Below are positions 36,316 through 47,369 of a DNA stretch of 64,000 nucleotides, piece by piece (positions within the stretch are counted from its first letter, which is position 1; every line of letters starts with the position of its first letter). The notes below the pieces were generated by a model. That model had not been told where the DNA came from. It did no database searches and saw nothing but the letters and a program-made list of their open reading frames with translations. The stretch comes from Branchiostoma floridae (taxonomy: Eukaryota > Chordata > Leptocardii > Amphioxiformes > Branchiostomatidae), in NCBI RefSeq assembly GCF_000003815.2, contig NC_049981.1, positions 8,380,085 to 8,444,084 on the forward strand. The letters run 5' to 3'. Position numbers and translations under genes: made by a program.

Positions 36316-37145
36316 TCTCCATGAAAAATGGAGATATAAGTTTTGGGTGTGTCTGTCTGTCTGTTTGCCTGTCACCCGTGGGGTCGTACCGGGCATCGAA
36401 TTCGAAAGGTGCACCGTAGTTATTTCAGGTACGGCTGAAGATCAAGAACACAGCGACGCATAAAGGCTTGTATGTTAACTGACAGCATTTAAGTCCCTTA
36501 CTGTCTAAAACGTTAGTGTACAAATATTGAGCTTTAAAACACTGTATCGTATAAAAGCTCGATAAAAGCATGGGGGTAAATTTACAATTTACAGTGTGCG
36601 TGTTGTATTTGACATTAAAGACCTCGCTTCTTTGCGTGCGTGCAGTGTGCTTGCTACATGTATTTGCCATTTAACATAACGAAAACCATTTATACTTTGC
36701 ATCGGGCATGTTTTGAGTCGATACTCTTCTCAGCGACCACCTGTCCAAATCGACCGCTTTTTTTCCGGTCCCCCGGGTGGTCGTCTTGGGCAGGTTTGAC
36801 TGTACTTCATAAAGTGCAAATTATGCTGGCACTTAATTTGCATATTTAATGAGGAGAATCTATATTTGTAGTGTTTTCCATTATAGGATTCAAATACCTG
36901 CAATATATGTCGTTTGTGTCAAGTGCAACAGAAACAGAAACCTATTATGCAAATTCATCTCCAATTTGCATAGATAGTGTAAAAGTGCTATAATTCTTCT
37001 ATGTGGTAAATGATTGAACACTCAACATTTTGACCTATGTAAGTTAGCTAAATGTGTACATTACCAAGCATAGAATATGGAAATGTGGAAATCATTTACA
37101 TAATCAGACTATTCCATGGAGATATGAGGGCTCTGAACTCTTGAG
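36316..37145 (+). mobile_element. 'Tacctccat' dispersed element, second long copy
   Basis: Starts ATCTCCATGAAAAATGGAGA then TATAAGTTTTGGGTGTGTCT and ends TATTCCATGGAGATATGAGG then GCTCTGAACTCTTG, the same ends as the 21777 copy. The middle differs: it has a CGACCACCTGTCC / GGGTGGTCGTC inverted pair (about 36738-36790), probably a nested insertion. Confidence 0.7.
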
Positions 37146-38160
37146 CCATGGATGAGGTCAACAGCCCAAACCCTATTCCAGCTCAAGTTGCCCTGTCTTT
37201 TGTTGTAGAAAATTGCCAAGCACCATCTGATGCACAGTGCAGTCACAGCCCATGTTTATTGATAATAGCACTGTAACCCTGGCCCTTTCCACCAGCAAAA
37301 ACAGTTAGCAGGTTTCTCACACTGAAAGGCTATCTGACAATCAGCGCATCCGGTCCGTTTGGGTGGAATTGGGCAATTTCAGGAGTTAATTCCCAATCTG
37401 CCATCCTTTGTGTGAACAATACGCTGGGAAAACTAGCAAGAATCGATCTGCAGTGGGTAGGCTCCGTAAGTGTGAAATTGCAGCTATCATTCAAACTTCG
37501 ACCATCAATTTGGCCACAAGCTCATGATTCAGGTAGGTAACCTTACAGGTCAATACTGTTGAAGGCTCCAGGGTAGCCATACAAATGTACATGCTAAATG
37601 TAAATGTATACTGGGGTCTAGTGCTACATGTACCTTCCAACACCATGTACATGTACAAACAATTGACAGCTTTTTCCGTCGTGTGTTAGCACGTCGACCG
37701 ATGATTATGATGAATAAGGTAAAAATGAAGCTATTACAGAATAATAGCTACTCATAAAAAACGTCAATCAGATATTTTACATCATCTTATCTCTCATTTT
37801 ATCTATTTACTCAAAGATTTTATTTTCTTGAATTGTATTGTGTGCCAGAGTGGATGGCAAAAAAAATACATATCTATTCTAAGGGCCTTTGTAAGAAAAA
37901 CATTATCTGATCTCATAGAGTTCATCAGGCCAGGTAGGAACAGTAAGTGTGGTTCCATTTTAGGCCAGGACCCCCTTTTTACGGCCATTCCAAGCAATCC
38001 CCTTACAACATGTCCCAGCCGAGCTGACCCTGGGATCAAAAGTATCATGTCTATAGCTAGTAGCACTTGAACCACATGCAATACACTCTCAATCTGACTT
38101 TGAGAGTCTCTCGTAAGTCTCTATGCTTTCAAATGTTACCCCAATACTTTTATACATTAG
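37146..38160 (+). other. No gene seen
   Basis: No supported exon, RNA or repeat. Short frames at 37803-38081 on both strands are shadows of each other with no other evidence. Confidence 0.4.
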
Positions 38161-38173
38161 GTTATTTCAATTT

Positions 38174-38231
38174 TGCTACTTCATTTTCTCTTTTATTCAT
38201 CATTCATAAAGAAAATGAAGTAGCAAAAAAT
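38174..38231. repeat. Hairpin, about 19-bp arms
   Basis: TTTTGCTACTTCATTTTCT and AGAAAATGAAGTAGCAAAA mirror around a short AT-rich loop. Form suggests a fold-back remnant. Confidence 0.7.
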
Positions 38232-38384
38232 GTCTCATGAAGCTGATAGCAAAGAGCTTTTATCAGGTAAAAGCTCCTTGCTGCTAGGCGACTCAAGCCT
38301 GCAGCACTTCTTCCTTACATACATGTATAAAGCTACCAACCACCAAAAATGACCTCAGCATATCCATGGCCAAAGATGCTAATA

Positions 38385-38575
38385 AGAAATCCTGCTGCAA
38401 TACCTAGGTGGGCCACAATGAGGCCCAAAATCAAACTTGACCACCAGGTGAATAACACTGGCCCACTTACCAAATATGATTGCAATCACTTGAAACGTTC
38501 TTGAGATATTGTGCCGGAACCACAGTCAAACGGGCCCTGTGCAAAACTATACCTCCATAATAATGGAGGTGAATA
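38385..38575 (-). mobile_element. 'Tacctccat' family fragment, minus
   Basis: Reversed, it begins ACCTCCATTATTATGGAGGT then ATAGTTTTGCACAGGG and continues with ATTGCAATCATATTTGGTAA, matching the start of the long copies. Confidence 0.65.
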
Positions 38576-38788
38576 GCCCAATCTCACCCCCCCCCCTCAA
38601 AATAGAAAAACGAACTGTCCCCACCTGACAAGAAAAGCAAACTGGTCCAAACTGGGTTGGTACTTTGGTATCTCCGGCTGTCTAGTCTGCCTGGCTGTAA
38701 TTGTTCTGCTAAAGGATCCTACAACAGGGGCTCTTCTCTTGTGCTAACAGATCAGATTACTACGATAACATACCACATTCCATGATTC

Positions 38789-39115
38789 TCATTGATTATC
38801 AAAATATAAGCTCATCACAACATCTGATGTCTTTGACGATGATGAGTGGAGAGCCGACGTCATCTTTCTATATTTTCGAAAGTGACAACAGTACCGTAGG
38901 AATTCTGGTGTCAACCCTGAATAAATAGTACCAGTTGAAAGAAAATCTTTACGAGTTGAGAGGGAACGTACCCATTGGTGCTGCATGTCCCAGGCCTCCC
39001 GACCGATAGAGTCTGCATAGTTGGAGCCTTGCTGGTGCCGATGCCTCTTGTAGTAGCTAGCGGCGTCGGTCGCCACCAGCACCACCAACACAACGCACAC
39101 TACTGCCGTCCTCAT
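38789..39115 (-). CDS. Small secreted-protein reading frame (108 aa)
   Basis: A minus-strand ATG at 39115 opens a 108-residue frame with a textbook signal peptide: MRT, a hydrophobic AVVCVVLVVLVA, then a likely cut at D-A-A. The mature part begins SYYKRHRHQQG and is basic, with two adjacent cysteines near residue 76. The ATG directly follows an acceptor-like TTCTTTCCCGTAG, so an upstream 5'UTR exon (around 39210-39320, donor-like GACGGTAATG) is possible. The frame may instead leave through a weak donor near residue 54 (CTC then GTAAAG). No polyadenylation signal lies right after the stop. The protein is not recognised. It could be a short peptide precursor or the first coding exon of a longer gene extending toward lower coordinates. 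Confidence 0.5.
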   Translation of the reverse strand: MRTAVVCVVLVVLVATDAASYYKRHRHQQGSNYADSIGREAWDMQHQWVRSLSTRKDFLSTGTIYSGLTPEFLRYCCHFRKYRKMTSALHSSSSKTSDVVMSLYFDNQ

Positions 39116-39119
39116 CTAC

Positions 39120-39980
39120 GGGAAAGAATTGTACACTGAGTAGTGCTGAAATTAGCTAATGTGTAACTGTAAAGGAAGGGGAAGATTACACAGAGACAAG
39201 CATTACCGTCGTAGCTGGCCGAGGCGGTGGGGTCAGTCAATGTGCCAGATTCGCAGGAAAACAATGATCAGCTTTCGCTGTCAAACCCGCAGCCGTCTGC
39301 CATTACAAGGAGGAATGCCATGGAAATAAATCATCTGTGTATCTAAATACCTCGGTAAATTCAAAGTATTTCAAGTAAAATGAGATTTTTTTCTATAATT
39401 TTTATATTTTTTTACATAGTTTTAGAAAGAGAATGTGCATCTAAACAGACTGTTATCGGAATGCAGAGAGTCAGTCTCAGAAAATAGAAAATCATACCTC
39501 CTGATAACGGTGCTTAGGCCGGAGCACCTTCCGCGGAGTGATTGGTCGAACGGACTGCCCAGATTACGAAAGGTTGACGCCGATTGGTTTAGAGGAATTT
39601 CGAGCGTGCAAGTCACTTGCACTTTTCATGGTTGGCTGATAAAGTTTAGAAGATGTTTTGATGTCTTCAAGCAGATGTTGGGCGAGAAAAACAAACAAAA
39701 ATAAGTTTTCATTGATGCGTCTCAGAAAAAATCACACAATCAGAAAACGTTGTAATTTTCTATCGTAACATCTTTTTTTGGACTGATACCCTTCCATCGA
39801 AATCATGCGCCTACTATTGATTGGCTAAGTTGGTTGTAGATCCATACAATCCCATGGTTCTTGTGATATAACCTCCTTGGTTCTACCAAGAAGAGAGAAT
39901 TCCATGCCGAACTTCTATGCTATACTTAATCTATGATATCATAGCAAAAAAGGTTCATTTGTTTTGGTAAATGACATTAT
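39120..39980 (+). other. No confirmed gene; possible 5'UTR of the 39115 frame
   Basis: A minus-strand 5' leader for the 38789-39115 frame may lie at about 39206-39320. The stretch 39420-39620 carries overlapping open frames on both strands with no further support. Confidence 0.35.
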
Positions 39981-40114
39981 GGATAAACCAACACTACAAA
40001 GATGGGACTTGCCCAGAATTTTCAGCTGGCTCCGCTCAGTCAACCTTGAACTGTCTAGTCTGCTGTAGTTTCCGGAAAGTGACGTCAGAGACACGTGACT
40101 GCAGCAGAGTAAAT

Positions 40115-40214
40115 NNNNNNNNNNNNNNNNNNNNNNNNNNNNNNNNNNNNNNNNNNNNNNNNNNNNNNNNNNNNNNNNNNNNNNNNNNNNNNNNNNNNNN
40201 NNNNNNNNNNNNNN
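40115..40214. other. Assembly gap (100 N)
   Basis: A 100-N placeholder inside the Penelope-like element, between its left terminal repeat and the reverse transcriptase remnant. Confidence 0.99.
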
Positions 40215-40589
40215 TCCTTTTTGAACAGTCTAGACGTTGAGATAAAGTTCACTTTTGAACATCAACAGAACAGCTTCTTTCCTTTTCTGGACATATTGTC
40301 AGTTGTAAAAGACGACGGTTCTCTCCAGGTCAAACTTTACAGAAAGACAACCCACACCGATTAGCACTTAAATTTCAAGATTTTTCTTCCAACCACCACT
40401 AGACTACAAACTATGCGTCATTCGCGCCCTGTTCTATCGGGCTGAAAGCATTATTACTGAACAAAGAGGAGGAGAAGGATCACGTGATCCAGTCCTGTGT
40501 GGATACCCCGGTTGGGGCATGAAAGTTGAAAACTGCGCCTAAATAGAAGCCACCTGTCATTACAACAAGCTTTGTAGCAAGAAAACCAC

Positions 40590-41226
40590 ATTTGAAGCAC
40601 TGCGTAGGATGCGTAGGAAGCATTGCGTAGGATGAAAACAGAAGTTCCAGTGGATGTCACTTGAAGACACAAGTAAAATATACGAAATAATCTATCTGCT
40701 GGTCTACTCGGATGGCTTCCGCCATAGCACAACTTGGCGGTACTATGTACATAATTCTTTCTCTGTGTGGTTTGTAATCTTTGTACTGTGTTTGTTTTTA
40801 TATGGGCCTTGGGTCTGATTCAAATAAAATTAATGAAAAAATACCCAGACTTTGCATGATGTACAAAATGACCAATAAACTGGTGAGTACCGACTGATGA
40901 ATATATAATACCAGCTCAAAAAAGAACGAGAAACAATGATGCCTTCAAGTACCAGAGTTACCAACTTAGGATTGACTTTCCCAGAACTATCGTAGAGTGG
41001 AATTTGTTATCACCAAACACAGTAGAAGCATCTTCTCTTGTTAGTTTCAAAGAACGCTTGGAGATAGATGTGCAAAAGTTAGGTGTGACAGGTCGTTCAG
41101 TGTAATATAACCAGCTGCTGCCGCGCCGCGTGCCTGCGAAGCTGGTGTGGTACGCCGAACGGCGGTTATACTGGCTATATAGATACAGATATAGATGCAG
41201 ATACCGGATACAAATACAGATACAGG
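40590..41226 (+). mobile_element. LINE 3' end inserted in the Penelope element
   Basis: RLCMMYKMTNKLV at 40850-40885 and FPRTIVEWNLLSP then VSFKERLEIDVQKL at 40978-41075 match the C-terminal end of CR1/L2-like LINE reverse transcriptases. A 3' tail follows with GCCGCGCCGCGTGCCTGCGA, GCCGAACGGCGGTTATACTG and a degenerate (GATACA) microsatellite to 41226. Only the last part of the ORF is present. It separates the RT and endonuclease parts of the Penelope copy. Confidence 0.8.
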
Positions 41227-41859
41227 ACGCTCGGGAAACATTGCATCAAGACCTGTTTCAAATCGACACGGACTTTTGGGAAAATACTGGTTTCGCCTAA
41301 AGATAAAACAGAAAAAGAAAGTAGATGTGGAGTAGCCTTGCCAAGGTAATACAAACAAAAGTCAGTGTAAAGAATCGTACATCGGAGAAACAGAACGTGT
41401 ACTGAAAACGTGATTCCGTGAACACCAAGCTCTGTGACCTCATAGGTCTCTCAGCATATACACATAGAGTCGCCAGGACACTCCGTCTTGTTTGACAAAG
41501 TTACGATCCTCGATTCAGAGCCGGCGCCGGATTTCTTTGCAACGGATGAGTGAAGGAGACTGTGTACATCCATCCACCGTCCATCGCTGAACAGAGACGG
41601 GGGGCGACATAGGTTATTTGGCTTGCACGACTCTCTGCTGCTGTCACGTGTCTCCGACGTCACGTTCTGGAAGCTACAGCAGACGGGTCCATTCCGTGAA
41701 CAAGACTGACGGAGTCGGCTGAAAATTTGAGGTAAGTCCCAACTTATTTGCAGCCTTGGTTGGTTAAAGTTTAGCTTATCCATAAATGATAGTTTTAGAT
41801 ATAAGTTTTGCCTTTGTTGTGACCTGTACTTAGCTTGGTTGGGCACAATGTACAATAAA

Positions 41860-42230
41860 GGAAATGTCTTCATTCATTTATGCATTGAAATCTCCGCCTG
41901 GTCTCCAAGCAAATCAGCTGTCACTGACCATATCAATAGAAACAATTGTGTAATAGACTGGGAGGGGGCTAGATTCATCGACAGAGAGGCAAACAGACGA
42001 ATACGCTGGACAAAGGAGATCAGGAAGTCAGCTCCAGTCATGAACAGAGATTAGGCGGATCCAAACTGAGCCACTTTTGGGTCGGCATTCTCGCTGCTGC
42101 AGCGCCACCTACATTGGCTAGAAGTAGCAGCGAGAATCGTATCCAGCCATTCTAACCCTGATGATGGTGTCTGACAGACACCCAAAAGAAGTAAGTACTC
42201 CCTGGCCTAAAGAACCGTACTATGTGAATA
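41860..42230 (+). mobile_element. Second Penelope-like C-terminus and 3' end
   Basis: The frame 41839-42054 ends SAVTDHINRNNCVIDWEGAR then FIDREANRRIRWTKEIRKSA and MNRD before a stop. This is the C-terminal part of a GIY-YIG Penelope endonuclease (H...DWE.a...DRE..R..RW.KE...R.....NRD). A tail with CCTGATGATGGTGTCTGACA follows. It differs from the 41370 copy, so it is a separate insertion or family. Confidence 0.75.
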
Positions 42231-42985
42231 ATTGACAACCTGCAGCTGATGAAAGCATTTACGGATTAATAGTACTTGTCCCACAACCCCTCAAAATAGC
42301 TTACTTTCCGGTCAAAACTCATTGTTGCCATGGCAACAACCCAAGCAACTTTTGGGGCCAGTTTCAAAGATTTTGCATGTCAACAACATGGAAATTGACC
42401 AAGTTTAGGATCCAATCCCAAATTATTTATAGTTACGAAACATATAGAGAATGAGGTTATCAAATTTAGATTGATGGCCCAAAATCCAAATTTAGGGACG
42501 TGCGTAGAATATGACCTACTTTCAGGGACAACTACACGGCTATGGAAAAATATCTGAAATTTTGAAGGCATACAGTTGATAGACAGTACAAAGGTCTACA
42601 TCTGTACATATCTGTAAATAGACTTCACATATAATTTTCTGCAATTTAGGTGACATTACTACCTGGCAAAATTGGCATTTTGACCTTCTAATGTTTTCTC
42701 ATCAGTGGATATAAGAAATAATGGATTCGTAACGAATTTTGCTAGATGGGCATGAAAGAATTTTCAGTATGATTTTCGGGCCATATGGATGACGTCATCA
42801 TGTTTTATTGCCCTGATATTATTTTTTTATATGAGAAAATACAGCACTTTGGTACATACCGCTGCAAGTATTTGAAAACCCTATGAAATTCTCAAAAGAG
42901 TTTCATTATGATCTTTGTGTTAGCTAAGGAGATTATTGACATGGTTAAATCCGTGCAAATCATGGCCTAATTTGTATAGTCAATT
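42231..42985 (+). other. No gene; dispersed GACGTCATC repeat copy
   Basis: CCATATGGATGACGTCATCA then TGTTTTATTGCCCTGATATT at about 42781-42825 recurs at 45409-45442 and, in part, at 45316-45345. The shared TGACGTCA is a perfect CRE palindrome, but here it is part of a repeat. Confidence 0.5.
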
Positions 42986-42989
42986 AGGA

Positions 42990-43375
42990 TTCGGGGCGGG
43001 CACCGTTTTTCTTGTTGGACCGGTCCGGAAAAAAAACGGATCTAAACAAATTTAATAGACCGATTAGAAAATGAACAGATTATATACCAGCACTACGGCG
43101 TGTTTTGAGGCTTATAGTTGGTCCAAGAAAATAACAAGATCGAAGTTAGTAGAAAAGAGTTGATCGTCACTTTTGCCAAGTTCCTACAGTCAAACTTAGT
43201 CTATCTTAACAGCGGCAGTTAGCGTTGTTTTACGTGAAGATAAGATACTCTTCCATACAGATTCCTTTTTAGCGAAATGGACCATTATTTTCACAATCAT
43301 GTTCAGGTCCGGACCTGGACCTGATCCTCTGGACCTGGACCGTACCTGTGCCTGAATTTTCCCACCCCTAACTAG
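42990..43375 (+). mobile_element. hAT-type GGACC MITE, second copy
   Basis: CGGGGCGGGCACCGTTTTTC at the left, GACCGATTAGAAAATGAACA inside and CTGAATTTTCCCACCCCTA at the right match the 54416 copy in order. The ends are shorter and no clear duplication is left. Confidence 0.75.
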
Positions 43376-43970
43376 GAAATTTAAAAAAAAATTGTCTGCG
43401 TTCAACTACAGGACTTTCAAAGATGTGAGATATGTACCATGTGCTATAACTACAATAGGGGTGAATTGTGTATGATCTTTATTGCATATCCATGCTGGGC
43501 ATGTAGCTTTAAGAATATTACTGCAACCGAGCGATTGTCGGATTGCACGTTTTTTCTGTCAGAAGCTGGCGGTCAGAGAGGACCTCTGGCGGATGGTAGA
43601 TAAGTGCACTTATAAATGCTATACAGTTTCTCGGGTTGGATTTGGGAGACAATTCTTCATGGACTGAAGATCATATGTGCTTGAAATCGAAACGTGGTTT
43701 GGATACGTGGTCATAAATGGTGTGTATTTTCTCATAGGCCGAATGTTAAGTTTACGTCGGGACACTGTTGCCCCAGAGCTAGTCTATGCTATGGGTTCTT
43801 GAAAAAAATCGTTTGATGTCGCTTGTGTACCGGGGTACAGAAATACTCTCAGATTAAGTGTGCGTTTAGATATGGACTAAACATATAACGTTATCCCCCT
43901 CCCCAAAAACATGACTAGCTTATCCAGAACACGATATATCAAAACCAGAGGTTCTGCTGGGGTACCATAA
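43376..43970 (+). other. No gene seen
   Basis: No exon, RNA or repeat supported; the 61-codon frame at 43482 has no other evidence. Confidence 0.4.
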
Positions 43971-44089
43971 CATGCCACTAAGGGACCAATTATCTAATTA
44001 TTATCACTTTGAGGCCTCCGCATACCCCACGTACCTACCCACATATCAAACATCAAGACATCCAGGCCCTAGTGAATTATTGAGTTTAC

Positions 44090-45165
44090 AGATAGACGTA
44101 CAGAATCAAGATTTTGCACAAACAACTGCAACAAGGATGCCAGCTAGTGTTACGATAATGAAAGACATGCAGTGGAGGACACTTGAAGACAGAAGGAAAA
44201 TGTCCAGACTTTGCATGATGTACGAGGGGTGATCAATAAGTTCTCGGCCTCGCCTAGAAATAATAAGAACAACTCAAATTTTCAGGCACAGCATCATAGT
44301 ATGAAGCCTTTTAGCAATACCCACCAAATTTCAAATCACTGCAGTAATTACTTTACAGGCATTCGTTTTTTGCAAATCAGAAGGTAAGTGGCGAGAAAAA
44401 GAAGGGTGAAGTGTGATCAAATAATTTGACCCGTGCACTTCAGGTCGCAGCTCAATTGTCCACTTTTTTTTCGTTATCCCTTACCTAACGGTACTGGGTG
44501 TCGCCTACAAGGTAATGATTACAATAATTTCAATTTTGGTACACATTTATATAAGACTTTATACGTGTACGTGGGATTATCAATAAGTCATCGGTTTTAC
44601 CGAGAAATAATAAGCACAGCTCAGGTTTCGAAGCATGGATGTCAAGTATAAAGTCTTATATAAATATGTACCAAAATTCAAATTATTATGATCATTACTT
44701 TGCAGGCGACACCCAGTAATGTTAGGTAAGGGAGAAGGAAAAAAAACGTGGGCAATTGACCTGACCTGACTGTGCGGGTCAATTTGCGCTCCTGGAAGGC
44801 AGACACCCAATTCTTTTTGCTTGTAATAGGAAGAGAATCATTGTCAAACATTTTAACATGTCTTTTGTTGATTTACGGCATGGGGAACTTGACCCACACA
44901 TGTCTGATCACAATTCACACCACTTTTTTCTCGCCACTTACCTTCTGATTTGCAAAAAAACCAATGCCTGTGAAGTAATTACTGCAGTGATTTGAAATTT
45001 GGTTGGCATTGATAAAAGGCTTCATACTATGATGTTGTGCCTGAAAATTTGAGTTGGGCTTATTATTTCTAGGCGAGGCCGAGAACTTATTGATCACCCC
45101 TCGTATATAGAAAATGACCAATAAACTGGTAGACGTAACGACTGATAAGTATCTAATGAATGAAT
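44090..45165 (+). mobile_element. LINE C-terminal fragment split by a MITE
   Basis: QTTATRMPASVTIMKDMQWR then TLEDRRKMSRLCMMY (about 44117-44222) is the familiar end of a CR1/L2-like LINE reverse transcriptase (LQW.sLe.RRK..RL.MMYK). The reading resumes after the palindromic MITE at 45106 with AAAATGACCAATAAACTGGT. The same junction, uninterrupted, is at 40850-40885. Confidence 0.8.
44221..45105. mobile_element. 885-bp palindromic mariner-type MITE, TA-flanked
   Basis: The left end TACGAGGGGTGATCAATAAG is exactly mirrored by the right end, and the arms stay similar for about 170 bp (GGCCTCGCCTAGAAATAATA; CACTGCAGTAATTACTT). An inner inverted pair (TATAAGACTTTATAC/ATAAAGTCTTATAT; ACCTAACGGTACTGGGTGTC mirrored near 44710) and a second terminus-like GGGATTATCAATAAGTCATC at 44573 indicate one MITE nested in another. 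The ACGAGGGGTG..TCAATAAG end is typical of mariner-type elements, as is TA target duplication. No transposase. Confidence 0.9.
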
Positions 45166-45699
45166 ATTAATGGTTTCTTGACTCAAAAGTTTGCAGCCCT
45201 TCCTAGGCTGAAATACGTTCCACTCACACCATTTAAAATTCAACAGTGCAAATTAAGGCCAAATGAATGGAGTTGTAACGATTATTAATGGATGGGTATG
45301 AAAGAATTTCAAATATGGATGCCGTCATCAGATTTTATTGCTGGTAATACTAGTATATTTTTTTTCTATGAGAAAATATAGCACCTTGGTAAAATATTAT
45401 TTTTGGACCATATGGATGACGTCATCAGGTTTTATTGCCTGATAGAAAAGTATTTTTTTTTATGACAAAATATAGCACCTTGGTACATACCACTGAAATG
45501 ACACTATGTTTTTCGCGTGCACAATCATGAAAGCTACAAACTCATACTCGCACATCTTGATATCTTCCAATGATCTTTAGTTATTAGAAAATACAGTAAT
45601 TGTTTTTATCTTATTAAAAATAATCATTTTCTAATAATCACAGATAATTAGTTTGCCCTGTTTTGTTTCTCACACGTGTTGACTAAAGCCATACACCTA

Positions 45700-47010
45700 C
45701 ACCAAGGAGCTTTTTGCCTACACCTAGCACGTTGGCGATTTCTACAGTTCTGAGGAGGTTGTCGCAGAGGCTGATGGGTACAGGCCACACAATGCAAGGA
45801 GTCTGGTCATAGGGTCTGATGAAAAGAATGGGATCATCATGAACATTGATGCATCACCTATAAGAGGAGAGTACAAATGTGAGATTTATAGAACATATGT
45901 ACAAGGTGCAATCAGGTTCCTACTGTCAGTCCATGACGTCGCACTTTCGCACCTACAAAAACTGAGTAGCAGCGTTACCCAATACCTGAAAAAATGGGCT
46001 GGGATGAAGAGGTCAGCAAACCCAGGACTCACGTACCATAGCCAGGGCCTAGGCCTTACCTCGGTAGAGCAGATTTATCTCCAGGAACATGCTACAGTCA
46101 TCGCATCAGCTGTGACTGTAGGTGACTCAAGCGTCCGGAATGCCCTGGAAGCAAAACTAGAAAGGGAGGGAACATTAAGCCGCAAGTCCACAGGAAACAT
46201 GGGTTACAATACCCTTGTCGCAGAAACACTTACGGTTAAGTCTAGTCCGCACAAAGCATTCAATAAACCCCCTGGAAAACTAAGGAAAAGCTGTGTCAGA
46301 AGGCAAAAGCCCATCTTCGACTGTCAGAAGACAAGAAGATAGAGGAACACTGCAGAACGCTTACAGTGCAGGGTAACTGGGTGGAACTAGTTGAAGTCGA
46401 GCAGTCGGACACAAGATGGAGAAGCTCACTGTGCAACAGCCCTCGAGTTTGCCCTGAGCGGCATGGTCAATTGACTGCCTACACGCGACAACTTGGGGAA
46501 AAGTGCTGTCGTCTAACTGTCCTCTATGCCAAGGTCACCAAACACTGAGGCATGTTCTGAACTCTTGTCCGGTTGCCTTGAAGGACCGTCGGCACACCCG
46601 GCGTCACAACAGCGTACTCAAGGAGCTTGTGACTACCCTCCAACAGTGGTACTCTGAGTCGGGACAACAGGTCATCATCAGGAGCGACTTGAGCGCAGAT
46701 TCAGTGGCAGGAGGCACACATTCCACCATTCCACCGGACATTCTACCCACGTCGCTTGTACCAGACATAACCATACAAGACCCGGCCAAACAAACACTGA
46801 CTCTTATCAAACTCACTGTACCCTTCGAACAAAACGCCCGTAGTGCCGAGGACAGGAAAAGGGCAAAATATGAAGACTTATTACGTGAAATTGACATTCA
46901 CAGCACCTACAAAGCTACTCTTATCACTATTGAAATTGTTAGTAGGGGATGGGTTAACAGCGAGAACTACTACTACTACTACAGAGAAATCTCTGTGTGT
47001 AGTTAGCCAC
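45700..47010 (+). mobile_element. R2-like LINE C-terminal region, broken
   Basis: Frames at 45839-46342 and 46503-47006, shifted in between. The first carries YLKKWAGMKRSANPGLTYHS then LQEHATVIASAV. Next comes LEHCRTLTVQGNWVEL-like sequence (46346-46390) and LPTRDNLG-like traces. The second starts LSSNCPLCQGHQTLRHVLNS then CPVAL, a CCHC zinc knuckle (C-x2-C-x7-H-x4-C), then a restriction-like endonuclease core (VPDITIQDP...LIKLTVPFEQ...RAKYEDL). Zinc knuckle plus restriction-like nuclease at the C-terminus is established for R2/NeSL-type elements. The ORF ends at a (TAC) microsatellite. Stops and shifts mark it as dead. Confidence 0.8.
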
Positions 47011-47369
47011 AAGGAACGCGAGGTTCGCCAGCTGAAAAGCAAGTTAGGAAAGTGTGCAGTATGCACTTCATATGTTATATATTGTGTTAGAAATACAGTT
47101 GGGTGGAAAAAACCTCTGGGTTTATTTTCAAGCTGCTGATAGTTGTAACCTTATATGAAATAGTGCAATATTCAAAAATTGCAATATGTTAGTTTTGCGA
47201 TCTTCTTGTGCAAGATGTTTAAAGAATTTTAAAACAATTTGTATTTCAGCAGTCTGACGCACACAATTGTTCTTTCTTTAATATGTCTTACCTTGCGCCC
47301 TCCAGACGTCGTAAGTCCAGAAAAAGGGTTGGCCTCGGTATTTTAATTAGCCTTCGGGCACGAACTTGC

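Larger units (their letters stand above)
39985..41735 (+). mobile_element. Penelope-like element with inverted terminal repeats, broken
   Basis: After the gap, the plus frame reads FLNSLDVEIKFTFEHQQNSF then FPFLDILSVVKDDGSLQVKL and YRKTTHTD before a stop: the conserved thumb-side block of Penelope-like reverse transcriptases (LPFLD...DGSL...YRKpTHTD). After a frameshift come KLCVIRALFYRAESIITEQ and HVIQSCVDTP. At about 41370 the GIY-YIG endonuclease follows (SYIGETERVLK then FREH), then LFDKVTILDSEPAPDFFATDE and RPSLNRDGGRHRLFG. Stops and a LINE insertion disable it. The left flank (40017-40110) and right end (41625-41732) are inverted copies of each other, as is known for Penelope terminal repeats. 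The 100-N gap falls within it. Confidence 0.85.

Noticed and set aside
41451-41873. 140-codon minus-strand frame
   Set aside because: Antisense to the Penelope endonuclease and terminal repeat.
42781-42830. CRE (TGACGTCA) as a regulatory site
   Set aside because: It recurs within a dispersed repeat at 45409 and is not near a gene start.
46604-46897. 97-codon minus-strand frame
   Set aside because: Antisense of the R2-like endonuclease region.
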